From Bradyrhizobium zhanjiangense (GTDB lineage: Bacteria; Pseudomonadota; Alphaproteobacteria; Rhizobiales; Xanthobacteraceae): a stretch of DNA of 64,000 bases. Under the pieces are notes generated by a model. It made no database searches. It had not been told where the DNA came from and was given only the letters and a program-made list of their open reading frames with translations. Position numbers and translations under genes: made by a program. Every line of letters starts with the position of its first letter. Positions within the stretch are counted from its first letter, which is position 1. Positions 23,949 through 32,539 of the stretch are shown here, in pieces. The stretch covers positions 6,407,001 to 6,471,000 of the forward strand of contig NZ_CP022221.1 of the NCBI RefSeq assembly GCF_004114935.1, written 5' to 3'.

Positions 23949-25007
23949 TTATTTGAACCAATGCACCAGCGCGATGCTGATGCCGAGCAGCAGCATCAAG
24001 GACAGCGTCACGGCGGCCGTCACGCGACCGCCGACATTCGCCAGCACGCGCACGTCGACGCCGAGGCCGAGGGCGGCCATGGAGACCACCGTGAGAAAGC
24101 CGGTGATCTTCGTCACTGGCCCGACCACCGTGGCCGGCACGATCTCCAGGGAGCGCAGGGTCGCCAGCGCGAGGAAGCCGAGGATGAACCACGGCACCAG
24201 GCGAAAGAAGCCGACATTGGTCTTCTTGGCATCACTGTGCCAGCGCGAGGCAACCAGCGAGAGGCCGACGACGACCGGCCCGAGCATCAATACGCGCATC
24301 AATTTCACGAGCGTGCCGATCTGCGTGGAGACGAGTCCGGCCGGTACCGTCGCCGCCAACACCTGGGGCACCGCATAGACGGTCAGGCCGGCGAGAATGC
24401 CATATTGCGTCGCCGACAACTGCAACAGTGGAATCAACAGCGGCAGGCCCAGCACCATCATCACGCCGAGGATCGCGGTGAAGGAGATCGAGGATGCGAT
24501 CTCGTCGTTGTTGGCGCCGATGATCGGCGCCACGGCCGCAATCGCCGAATTGCCGCAGATCGAGTTGCCGCAGGCGATCAGGATCGACAAACGCGTCGAC
24601 AGACCGAGCATGCGGCTGAGGCCGAAGGAGACGCAGAGTGCGATCACGACGACGGCCGCGATCGACGCGAGCAGCGCGATGCCCGAGGCGGCAATGGCGG
24701 CGAAACTGATGGAGGCCCCCAACAGCATGACCGCGACTTCGAGAAGCTGTTTGGCGCTGAAAGCGATGCCGGCCTGCCAGCGCGGCGCGGGCTTCCAGAA
24801 GCTGCGCAAGGCCATCCCGAGCAGGATCGCCATCACCAGCGCCTCGACATAGGGATGCTCGAACACGCCAAGTTCCGCCCGCTCGAGCAGAGCCGAGACA
24901 CCGGCGACGAGAACGCAGAGGAGAATGCCGGGAATCAGTGCCGCAATACGGCTCGCGGCGGAGGCCGGCTTGGTCTCGGCCGGGCTGGATGCTTGATTCT
25001 GCGACAC
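23949..25007 (-). CDS. YeiH-family putative sulfate exporter
   Basis: A 352-residue protein with about ten membrane segments. Landmarks of the YeiH/UPF0324 family include the early ALVMAILLGMALRSFW, LIACGNSICGNSAIAAVAPIIGA in the centre and LTVYAVPQVLAATVP. Members are found with sulfonate-degradation genes, where they are proposed to export sulfate or sulfite. It is convergent with the AprA-like cluster's transporter. This placement suggests that cluster releases an inorganic sulfur anion, but the link is only by position. A CTGAGGAGAGA-like ribosome site precedes the ATG. Confidence 0.85.
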   Translation of the reverse strand: MSQNQASSPAETKPASAASRIAALIPGILLCVLVAGVSALLERAELGVFEHPYVEALVMAILLGMALRSFWKPAPRWQAGIAFSAKQLLEVAVMLLGASISFAAIAASGIALLASIAAVVVIALCVSFGLSRMLGLSTRLSILIACGNSICGNSAIAAVAPIIGANNDEIASSISFTAILGVMMVLGLPLLIPLLQLSATQYGILAGLTVYAVPQVLAATVPAGLVSTQIGTLVKLMRVLMLGPVVVGLSLVASRWHSDAKKTNVGFFRLVPWFILGFLALATLRSLEIVPATVVGPVTKITGFLTVVSMAALGLGVDVRVLANVGGRVTAAVTLSLMLLLGISIALVHWFK

Positions 25008-25118
25008 AAATCTCTCCCTGAGGAGAAAGATTTATACGCAGTGCGCTTCCGTAGGGAAATAAGTTTTCGACATATCAGGCCCGAGGGAAGTTCTATCCTC
25101 AGGCCGGAATAATCGGCC

Positions 25119-25337
25119 TTAGAAGATCAGGCTCTTGGCCAGCGAAGCGACGCGGCTGAAGCCGTCATAGATGCCGGGCTCGAAGAAGGCGGCACGGGCA
25201 AGCACGATACCCGCAACCAGCGACCAGAACAGGCCGGTGCCGGCCCGCAGCAGGAGCTTTGACGTACGCGAGCGCGGCTGGGTGTCCGTCGCGGACACCA
25301 ATTGCTCGCCGAAGGGTTCAAATCCGGTACGTTCCAT
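25119..25337 (-). CDS. Small hypothetical protein with one membrane segment
   Basis: A 72-residue protein starting MERTGFEPFGEQL. It has a polar N-terminal third with several Arg residues and one probable membrane segment (about residues 33-53: LFWSLVAGIVLARAAFF), then a short tail. The frame is open to 25451, but the upstream part has no ribosome site and looks non-coding. No family is recognised and the start codon lacks a strong ribosome site. It is kept because it fills an otherwise empty stretch with reasonable composition. Confidence 0.4.
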   Translation of the reverse strand: MERTGFEPFGEQLVSATDTQPRSRTSKLLLRAGTGLFWSLVAGIVLARAAFFEPGIYDGFSRVASLAKSLIF

Positions 25338-25503
25338 GGCTCTGGCCAACCCATCAAATCCTGATAGGAATGTCGTCTTTTCGGCCTCAAACGGCAATGG
25401 AAGCGATTGGCGTTTTTGCCCTCCCGAGAGAAAACTCCTTCCGTCTGGCAACCTCAGGACAATAGTTTTCTTCTTCGGCCTATTTGGACACCGGCGGCCC
25501 GGC

Positions 25504-26217
25504 TTACAGGGCCAGATACCTGCGCCGGATCGCGTCGTTGGCCTTCAGCTCGTCGATTCCGGCGGCATAGACGATCTGGCCCTTGTCGATGACGGTGGCG
25601 TGGCTCGCCAGCCCCAGGCAGAAATGCATGTTCTGCTCAGCGATCAGCACCGTCGATCCGAGTTGGCGGAGTTGCCGCAACAGCTCCCCGATCCGCTGCA
25701 CGATGATCGGCGCGAGGCCCTCGCTCGGCTCGTCGAGCAGCAGGAGCGCCGGATTGCCCATCAGCGTGCGCGCGATCGCGAGCATCTGCTGCTCACCGCC
25801 CGAGAGGCGCCCGGCGATACGATGGCGCAGCGGCTCCAGAAGCGGGAAGACCTCGTAAATGCGCTTGATCGGCCACTCGTCCTGGCCGTCCGGTCCCTTC
25901 TTCTTCCCGATGACGAGATTGTCCTCGACCGTGTGCTCCGGAAAAATCTGACGATCCTCCGGCACGAAGCCGAGGCCGGCGCGCGCGATGGTGTGCGGCT
26001 TCAGGCCTGAGATCACCGCGCCGCGCAGGCTGATCCTGCCCCTCCGCGGCGGCGCCAGCCCCATGATCGCCTTCATGGTCGTCGATTTGCCGGCGCCATT
26101 GCGGCCCAAGAGCGCCATGGTCTCGCCCTGCCGCACCGACAGGCCGACGCCGAACAGGATCTGGCTGGTGCCATAATAGACATCGAGATCGGCGACTTCG
26201 ATGACGGCTGCGCTCAT
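25504..26217 (-). CDS. livF: Branched-chain amino-acid type (HAAT) ABC transporter ATPase, LivF
   Basis: A 237-residue ATPase with Walker A GRNGAGKSTTMKAIMG, the LivF-typical FVPEDRQIFPEHTVEDNL, signature LSGGEQQMLAIARTL and LLDEPSEGLAP. It is one of two ATPases of a HAAT importer. The ATG overlaps the livG stop by 4 bp. It is last in a leftward five-gene run (binding protein, livH, livM, livG, livF). HAAT systems import amino acids, amides, urea or aromatic acids, so the name livF describes the family, not a proven substrate. Confidence 0.93.
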   Translation of the reverse strand: MSAAVIEVADLDVYYGTSQILFGVGLSVRQGETMALLGRNGAGKSTTMKAIMGLAPPRRGRISLRGAVISGLKPHTIARAGLGFVPEDRQIFPEHTVEDNLVIGKKKGPDGQDEWPIKRIYEVFPLLEPLRHRIAGRLSGGEQQMLAIARTLMGNPALLLLDEPSEGLAPIIVQRIGELLRQLRQLGSTVLIAEQNMHFCLGLASHATVIDKGQIVYAAGIDELKANDAIRRRYLAL

Positions 26218-26969
26218 GCGGCAGCTCCCGCATGTTCGGTGCCGAGATAGGCGTCGATCACGGCGCTGTTGTTGCGGATCTCGTCCGGCGTGCCGGTTGC
26301 CAGGATGCGGCCGTAGCAAAGCACCACGATTTTTGGCGCGATCTTGAACACGATGTCCATGTCGTGCTCGATGAAGACAACCGTGATCTTCTGCGTCTCC
26401 CAGAGCTCGCGCACCTTGTCGATCATGCGCCAGCGCTCGTCCGGGCCCATGCCGGCGGTGGGTTCGTCCAGCAGCAGCACCTTGGGTTCGAGCACCAGCG
26501 CGAGCGCGATATCGAGCAGCTTCTGATCGCCATGCGACAGGGTCGCGGCGGTACGATGACGTTTGCCGGCGAGCCCCAGCAGCTCCATCACGTGCTCGGC
26601 GCGTTCGCGCGTCTCCGGCAGCGGAAAGCGCTTGTGCAGCACCGCCGAGGTCCGCTGGTCGGCGCTGACGGCGGCAAGCATGGTCTCCTGCACCGTGAGC
26701 GACTTGAAGATGCTGGCCACTTGGAAGGCGCGGCCGATGCCATGGCGCACGATCTCGGGCGGCGATCGGCCGGCGAGATCGACGCCGTCGAGCAGCACCT
26801 GGCCGGAATCCGGCCTCAAGGCACCGGTGATCAGGTTGAAGAAGGTGCTCTTGCCGGCGCCGTTCGGGCCGATGACCGCGGTGAGCGAGCCGTCGGGGAA
26901 GTCGAGCGAGACATCGTTGGTCGCCTTCACGCCGCCAAAGGATTTTGCGAGGTTGCGGATCTCAAGCAT
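26214..26969 (-). CDS. livG: HAAT ABC transporter ATPase, LivG
   Basis: A 251-residue ATPase starting MLEIRNLAKSFGG, with Walker A GPNGAGKSTFFNLITG, the LivG-typical GIGRAFQVASIFKSLTV, LSHGDQKLLDIALAL in the signature position and LLDEPTAGMGPDE. The ATG lies 3 bp from the livM stop; the longer open frame inside livM is a shadow. It pairs with LivF to drive the LivHM channel. Confidence 0.93.
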   Translation of the reverse strand: MLEIRNLAKSFGGVKATNDVSLDFPDGSLTAVIGPNGAGKSTFFNLITGALRPDSGQVLLDGVDLAGRSPPEIVRHGIGRAFQVASIFKSLTVQETMLAAVSADQRTSAVLHKRFPLPETRERAEHVMELLGLAGKRHRTAATLSHGDQKLLDIALALVLEPKVLLLDEPTAGMGPDERWRMIDKVRELWETQKITVVFIEHDMDIVFKIAPKIVVLCYGRILATGTPDEIRNNSAVIDAYLGTEHAGAAA

Positions 26970-26971
26970 CG

Positions 26972-27991
26972 CTAGCGCCCCTCGCCTGCATCGCGCCGCT
27001 GCGCAAACCATTCGGCGACGAAATCCAAGAGGCCCTTGCGCAGGCCCAGCGCGAAGAACAGGATGACCACACCGAGCACGATGCCGTGATACTCGGTGAA
27101 ACGCGTGACAGTGTCGTTGAGCAGAAGCAGCAGCACGGTGCCGACCATCGGGCCGAGGAAGGTCGAGACGCCGCCAAGCATGTTGATGAAGATGCCTTCG
27201 CCCGAGATCGTCCAATAGGCGAACTCCGGATAGGCGCCGGAGACGAACAGCGCCATCACCATGCCTCCCATTGACGCGAACAGAGCCGCCAGCACGAAGA
27301 CGGTCAGCTTGGCACGCCAGACGTCGATGCCGAGAAAGCTGGCGCGCGCGGCGTTGTCGCGGATCATGCGCAGCGTGTAGCCGAACGATGATTGCGCGAT
27401 CTGGCGCATCGCGAGCAGGCCGAGGATGAGCAGCGCGCAGCTCGCGACATAGAGATGGACGTGGTTGGCAAGGTCAATGCCGAGGAACGGCGGCCGCGGA
27501 ATGCCGCCGCGCAAACCCTGGTCGCCGCCGGTGAAGGAGGCCCAGGACAAAATGGTCGAGTGAATCAGCATCTGGAAGGCGAGCGTCACGAAGGCGAAGT
27601 AGATCTCCTTCAGTCGCACGCAGATCGCGCCGATGATCGCGGCAAACATTGCGGTGATCGCCAGCGTCGCGACGAAGGCGACGGGAATCGGCACGCCGAG
27701 CTTCTGCATGATCAAGCCGTAGCTGTACGCGCCAAGGCCGAAGAACATGCCATGACCGAACGAGGTCAGGCCGGTGTAGCCGACCAGTAAATTCAGCGAC
27801 GTCGCAAACAGGCCGTAGGCCGAGCAGCGGATGACGAAGTCGAGCAGCGCTTTGCTGCCGGTAAAGAGCGGCAGGCTCGCCAGCACGATGAAGGCGATCA
27901 GCGCGATCAGGACGTCACGGTAGCGTTGGACCGCCGCGCCGCTGCGCACTGGCGCCAGCGTTTCGGCGCGTCCGGCCTCCAGCTCGGTCAT
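26972..27991 (-). CDS. livM: HAAT ABC transporter permease, LivM
   Basis: A 339-residue permease with about nine hydrophobic segments. The LivM landmarks SLNLLVGYTGLTSFGHGMFFGLGAY and ARASFLGIDVWRAKLTVFVLAALFASMGG are present. Its start overlaps the livH stop by 4 bp. It forms the channel with LivH. Confidence 0.93.
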   Translation of the reverse strand: MTELEAGRAETLAPVRSGAAVQRYRDVLIALIAFIVLASLPLFTGSKALLDFVIRCSAYGLFATSLNLLVGYTGLTSFGHGMFFGLGAYSYGLIMQKLGVPIPVAFVATLAITAMFAAIIGAICVRLKEIYFAFVTLAFQMLIHSTILSWASFTGGDQGLRGGIPRPPFLGIDLANHVHLYVASCALLILGLLAMRQIAQSSFGYTLRMIRDNAARASFLGIDVWRAKLTVFVLAALFASMGGMVMALFVSGAYPEFAYWTISGEGIFINMLGGVSTFLGPMVGTVLLLLLNDTVTRFTEYHGIVLGVVILFFALGLRKGLLDFVAEWFAQRRDAGEGR

Positions 27992-28890
27992 GCTGCCTCC
28001 TTGCCGAACAGGCCGGTAGGCTTGGAGACCAGCACGATCACCATGAAGAGGTACATCAAGCCTTCCGTGAACAAGGGAAAGCCGAGCGAGCCGAACGAGC
28101 GGATCAGCCCGAGCAGCAGCGCACCGATCAGCGCGCCCAGGATCGAGCCCATGCCGCCGATCACGGTGACGATGAAGGATTCGATCAGCACCGAAAATCC
28201 CATCCCCGGCGTCAGCGACCGCACTGGCGCGGCCAGCGCGCCGGCAAGGCCCGCCAGCATGCCGCCGAGCGCGAACACGCCGCCATAGATCAGGCCGGTG
28301 TTGATGCCGAGCGCGGACACCATGCCAGGGTTATGTGCGGCGGCGCGGATCACCTTGCCGATGCGGCTGCGCGACAATCCGATGCCGAGCACGATGGCCG
28401 CGACGAGCGCGACGCCGATCAGCAACAGATAGTAAGGCGGCACCACGCCACCGGCGATGAACAACGGCATCACCTGGAACGCGGACGGCATGCCCATCGA
28501 CTTGAACTCCGGTCCCCAGATGATGCGCACGACATCATCGAAGATCAGCACGAAGGCATAACAGACGAGGAGCTGCATCAAGACATCCGCGCCGTAGACC
28601 CGGCTCATGAAGACGCGCTCGAAGATCAGGCCGAGGATCGCGGTGCCGGCCGCGCCCGCCAGCATGGCGAGCGCAAAACTGGCGGTGAGCTGATAGGCCG
28701 TCATCGCAAAGTAGGCGCCGAACATGTAGAACGCGCCGTGGCTGAAATTGACCACCTTGAGCACGCCGAAGATCAGCGTCAGCCCAACCGCAACGAGAAA
28801 CAGCAGCATGCCAATGATGAGGCCGCTGGTGGTTTGCGTCACCAGGCAGGCGGAGCTGGAGAGGCAGCCGGCGAGCGCGTCGAGATCCAC
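27988..28890 (-). CDS. livH: HAAT ABC transporter permease, LivH
   Basis: A 300-residue permease with the LivH landmarks GLTLIFGVLKVVNFSHGAFYMFGAY and GGMGSILGALIGALLLG. The start is GTG at 28890; no better in-frame ATG lies nearby. It has about eight hydrophobic segments and pairs with LivM. The binding-protein stop is about 86 bp upstream. Confidence 0.9.
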   Translation of the reverse strand: MDLDALAGCLSSSACLVTQTTSGLIIGMLLFLVAVGLTLIFGVLKVVNFSHGAFYMFGAYFAMTAYQLTASFALAMLAGAAGTAILGLIFERVFMSRVYGADVLMQLLVCYAFVLIFDDVVRIIWGPEFKSMGMPSAFQVMPLFIAGGVVPPYYLLLIGVALVAAIVLGIGLSRSRIGKVIRAAAHNPGMVSALGINTGLIYGGVFALGGMLAGLAGALAAPVRSLTPGMGFSVLIESFIVTVIGGMGSILGALIGALLLGLIRSFGSLGFPLFTEGLMYLFMVIVLVSKPTGLFGKEAA

Positions 28891-28976
28891 AGAAGCACTT
28901 TCATTGCAGCGCGCGGTATGGCGCGGAAAACGAAACGAACGGCGGAGGCGATCGCCCGTCTCCGCCGCGCGTCAGA

Positions 28977-30236
28977 TCAGGTGTAACCCTTGCTCTTCTT
29001 CCACTCGGCCTCTAACTCGAAGATGGTCTTCCAGTCGCCGGCCTTGACCTCGGGAACATAAGGCTCCTGCGGGATGGTGGTGCCCCAGCCGATGGCGTAG
29101 CCGACGAGGGTGTGGTCGTCGCCGCGCATCGTCACCGTGCCGTCGGCGCCGAACGGGCACTTGATGGTGAGGCCCTTCAGCACCTCCGCGATCTTCTTGC
29201 CGTCGGCCAAGTTCGCCTTCTTGGCGGCTTCCGCCATCAGCATGATGGCGGTGGCGTTTTCCCACGACCAGTTGGTCGGATATTCATTGTACTTGGCCTT
29301 GTAGGCATCGCCCCAGGCGGCATTCTCCGGCGTCGACGGGAATGTCTTGATGTAGCGGTTGCCGGAGTGAATGCCCTTGGGCAGGTTCTTCACCACGGTG
29401 AGCGCGGTGTAGTCGGCCATGTTGACCGCGAACACCTCCATCTGGCTGAACATCGCGTAGATGTTGGCCTGGTCGATATAGGAGGTGAGATCGCCGCCCC
29501 ACAGGCAGGAGTACAGCGCCTGCGGTTTGGCCTGCAGGATCTTGGTGACCACCTCGGTGTAATCGGGCTGGAACAGCTTTGGCCAGGACTCGCTGATGAT
29601 TTCGACCTCGGGCGCAAAGCGTTTCAGGTAGAGCGTGAATTCCGCCGTGGTGTCGCGGCCATAGGCATAGTCGGGCGAGCAGGTCGCCCACTTCTTCAGG
29701 CCTTTTGCCTTGGCGATCGCTGCGGCATAGCTGCCGCCGACGATGGAGTCGTGCACGCCCTGCCGCGCGGTGCGGAAGGCATTGGGAATGTGCTGCTTCG
29801 GATCCGCGGTCAGTGCCGAGGTCTCGGAATTGGTGTGGATGCAGAACACGCCGAGATCGCGCGCGACCTCGTGCACCGCGAACGCGCCGGAGGAGGCCTC
29901 GGCGTCGATCATCAGCTCGCAGCCGTCGGTGTTGACGAGCTCGCGCGCGACGCGGGCAGCTTCCTGCGGCTGGCCCTTGGAGTCGCGGATCACCATCTCG
30001 ATCTGCCGGCCGGCAAGGCCGCCGGCGGCGTTGACCTTCTCGACCTCGAGCATCACCGCATTGCGCGAAGACGTGCCGAGCTGCGCGACGCGCCCCGATA
30101 AAATCGTCGGCATGCCGATCTTGATGGTCTTGGCCTGCGCACGCGCCACCCAGGGCGCGGCAAACGTCATCGCACCGGCGCCCATCAGCGCCAGCGTGGA
30201 ACGGCGGCTGATGCCCGGCGTGCGGGTTCTCGTCAT
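28977..30236 (-). CDS. HAAT ABC transporter periplasmic binding protein with Tat signal
   Basis: A 419-residue precursor of the LivK/AmiC superfamily (periplasmic binding protein type 1). The N-terminus has a twin-arginine signal, ISRRSTLALMGAGAMTFAAP, ending near ARA-Q. The mature protein begins KTIKIGMPTILSGRVAQLGTSSRNA and has EVARDLGVFCIHTNSET and CLWGGDLTSYIDQANIY. Tat export is common for this subfamily in rhizobia. A GAGGGAGGG ribosome site precedes the ATG. It is divergent from the acyl-CoA ligase gene; the ligand may be an aromatic or alicyclic compound, given the monooxygenase opposite. Confidence 0.88.
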   Translation of the reverse strand: MTRTRTPGISRRSTLALMGAGAMTFAAPWVARAQAKTIKIGMPTILSGRVAQLGTSSRNAVMLEVEKVNAAGGLAGRQIEMVIRDSKGQPQEAARVARELVNTDGCELMIDAEASSGAFAVHEVARDLGVFCIHTNSETSALTADPKQHIPNAFRTARQGVHDSIVGGSYAAAIAKAKGLKKWATCSPDYAYGRDTTAEFTLYLKRFAPEVEIISESWPKLFQPDYTEVVTKILQAKPQALYSCLWGGDLTSYIDQANIYAMFSQMEVFAVNMADYTALTVVKNLPKGIHSGNRYIKTFPSTPENAAWGDAYKAKYNEYPTNWSWENATAIMLMAEAAKKANLADGKKIAEVLKGLTIKCPFGADGTVTMRGDDHTLVGYAIGWGTTIPQEPYVPEVKAGDWKTIFELEAEWKKSKGYT

Positions 30237-30341
30237 TTTCCCCTCCCTCTTTCGGGTCGGCGTGTCCTGGTCCCTGCCGGAGATCGTCTCGTCTCCGTGA
30301 TCCCAAGGATTTCAGAGGGTGGGGGGTGACGTCAAGCCAAA

Positions 30342-30366
30342 GATGAATTACGAGTCAGAATTCATC
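30342..30366. promoter_or_regulatory. Inverted repeat between the importer and acyl-CoA ligase operons, candidate TetR operator
   Basis: GATGAATT and AATTCATC form perfect 8-bp arms around a 9-bp spacer, 42-66 bp upstream of the ligase start in the 171-bp divergent gap. The TetR-family gene is second in the rightward operon. The size and shape suit a TetR dimer site. Confidence 0.55.
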
Positions 30367-30407
30367 GAGGGAGGAAATAAGGCCGGCAACGGCCCAAAAC
30401 CCGGCAA

Positions 30408-31901
30408 ATGATCAACCTTTCGAGCTTCATCGCCTTTCATGCCCGGCGCACGCCGGACCGGCCCGCGCTGAAATACCGCGGCGAGGAGATCTCCTACGCG
30501 GCTTTCGGCGCGCGCATCGGGACGGTCGCCGGCTGGCTCGCCGCGCAGGGCATCCGTGTCGGCGATGTCGTGGCCGTGCTGATGAAGAACAGCGCGGCGT
30601 TCCTGGAGCTCGTCTTCGCCACCAGCCATCTCGGCGCGGTGTTCTTGCCGATCAATTTTCGTCTGTCCCGCGACGAGGTCGGCTACATCACCGGCAATGC
30701 CGGCGCGCGCCTTCTGGTCGTCGATCAGGAATTGGCTGCGAATGCAGCGGGCACGAACATCGTCGTGCTCGACGAGACCGCACAGCAGAGCATAACCCAT
30801 CTCGCAGGCAACACGACGGCAGCACCGATGCATGTGCGCCAGCCCTCCGACCTGATGCGGCTGATGTACACCTCGGGCACGACCGACCGCCCCAAGGGTG
30901 TGATGCTCACCTACGATAATTTCTACTGGAAGTCCGCCGACCAGACGATCGCGCTTGGCCTCAGCGCCGACACACGCCTTCTCGTCGTCGGCCCGCTCTA
31001 TCACGTCGGCGCGCTCGACCTGCCCGGCATCGCAGCGCTCTGGCATGGCGGGTTCATTCGCATCGAGCGCAATTTCGAGCCCGAGGCGGCGCTGGCGGCT
31101 ATCGCAGAAGACAAGCTCAACGCGGCCTGGTTCGCGCCTGTCATGACCACCGCGATACTCACCTGCCCCACCCGCGACCGCTACGATGTCTCCAGCCTGC
31201 AATGGGCGATCGGCGGTGGCGAGAAGACGCCGGAGGCGCGCATCCGCGCCTTCTCCGAATATTTCCGCAATGCGCGCTACATCGACGCCTACGGTCTCAC
31301 CGAAACCGTCGGCGGCGACACCTTCATGGAGAAGGGCCGCGAGATCGAGAAGATCGGCTCGACCGGGCGCGCCATTGCCCATGTCGAGATCGAAATCCGC
31401 GACGAGGACGGCAACACGCTGCCGGCAAACGTGAATGGCGAAATCTGCCTGCGCGGCCCGAAGATCACGCGCGGCTATTGGAGGGATCCAGACAAGACGG
31501 CGTCCGCCTTCTTCGGCGACTGGTTCCGCAGCGGCGACGTCGGCTATCTCGACGACGAGGGCTTTCTGTACCTGACCGACCGCAAGAAGGACATGATCAT
31601 CTCCGGCGGCGAGAACATCGCCTCCTCCGAGGTCGAGCGCGTCATCTACGATCTGCCCGAAGTGCGCGAGGTCGCGGTGATCGGCCTGCGCGATGCGCGC
31701 TGGGGCGAGCGGCCGGTCGCGATCGTCGTGCTGACTGCGGGCGCGAGCCTCGACCTCCCCGCCCTTACCGAGCATTGCCGCGCGCGGCTGGCGAGCTTCA
31801 AGGTGCCGAAACAGCTCGTCCTCCGTGACAGCCTGCCGCGCAACCCGTCAGGCAAGATCCTCAAGCGCGTGCTGCGCGCCGAGCTGGAGACCTCCGAATG
31901 A
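30408..31901 (+). CDS. AMP-forming acyl-CoA ligase
   Basis: A 497-residue member of the acyl-adenylate-forming family. Core motifs are YTSGTTDRPKGVML (phosphate loop), YGLTETVGGDTFMEKG, RSGDVGYLDDEGFLYLTDRKKDMIISGGENI (hinge) and the catalytic Lys in PRNPSGKILKRVL at the C-terminus. It activates a carboxylic acid with ATP and CoA in the cytoplasm; the acid cannot be named from sequence. No strong ribosome site sits close to the ATG, but the N-terminus fits the family. The downstream TetR gene overlaps its stop by 4 bp. Confidence 0.9.
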   Translation: MINLSSFIAFHARRTPDRPALKYRGEEISYAAFGARIGTVAGWLAAQGIRVGDVVAVLMKNSAAFLELVFATSHLGAVFLPINFRLSRDEVGYITGNAGARLLVVDQELAANAAGTNIVVLDETAQQSITHLAGNTTAAPMHVRQPSDLMRLMYTSGTTDRPKGVMLTYDNFYWKSADQTIALGLSADTRLLVVGPLYHVGALDLPGIAALWHGGFIRIERNFEPEAALAAIAEDKLNAAWFAPVMTTAILTCPTRDRYDVSSLQWAIGGGEKTPEARIRAFSEYFRNARYIDAYGLTETVGGDTFMEKGREIEKIGSTGRAIAHVEIEIRDEDGNTLPANVNGEICLRGPKITRGYWRDPDKTASAFFGDWFRSGDVGYLDDEGFLYLTDRKKDMIISGGENIASSEVERVIYDLPEVREVAVIGLRDARWGERPVAIVVLTAGASLDLPALTEHCRARLASFKVPKQLVLRDSLPRNPSGKILKRVLRAELETSE

Positions 31902-32539
31902 CTCAAGCGACCGCAAAAATAACCAAGCTGAACCGGGTCGAGCGCAACGCCTGGACCAAGCAGAAGATTTTTGAGGCTGCCACTAAGGTGGTCGGCAAGC
32001 ATGGCTATGCCGAGGCCTCGGTCGCGCGCATCACCGAGGAAGCCGGTGTCGCGCAGGGCACGTTCTACAATCATTTCGAGAACCGCCAGGAGCTGCTGAA
32101 CCAGCTGCTGCCCAAGATCGGCCTCGACATGGTCGAGTTCATCCGTGCCCGCACCGGCACGGCGCATGCAGCACGGCAGGAGATCGAGCGCTTCGCGGCG
32201 TTCTTCGATTTCATCCGCGAGGTGCCGGAGTTCTTGCGTATTCTCAACGAGGCCGAATTCTTCGCACCGACCGGCTACCAGAAGCATCTCGACAACATCT
32301 CGACGGCCTATGTCCGCATTTTGCGTCGCGCGCGGCTTGCCGGCGCGATCGAGGACTACAGCGACGAGGAATTCGAAGCGATCGTCCATATGCTGATGGG
32401 CGCGCGCGGCTATCTCAGCCGGCGCTACTCCTATTCGGAAGCCGGCGTCACCGCCGTGCCCGAGCACGTCATCTCCGCCTATCGCAAGCTGATGACGCGC
32501 GGCCTCTTCACTGCCTCCGGAGATCAGGACACGCCATGA
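31898..32539 (+). CDS. TetR-family transcriptional regulator
   Basis: A 213-residue regulator. The N-terminal DNA-binding domain (about residues 20-70) contains ATKVVGKHGYAEASVARITEEAGVAQGTFYNHFENRQELL; the rest is the all-helical ligand domain. It overlaps the ligase stop and the monooxygenase start by 4 bp each, so all three are co-translated. It is probably the repressor of this operon and perhaps of the divergent importer; the ligand is likely an acyl-CoA or the imported substrate (inference). Confidence 0.9.
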   Translation: MTQATAKITKLNRVERNAWTKQKIFEAATKVVGKHGYAEASVARITEEAGVAQGTFYNHFENRQELLNQLLPKIGLDMVEFIRARTGTAHAARQEIERFAAFFDFIREVPEFLRILNEAEFFAPTGYQKHLDNISTAYVRILRRARLAGAIEDYSDEEFEAIVHMLMGARGYLSRRYSYSEAGVTAVPEHVISAYRKLMTRGLFTASGDQDTP

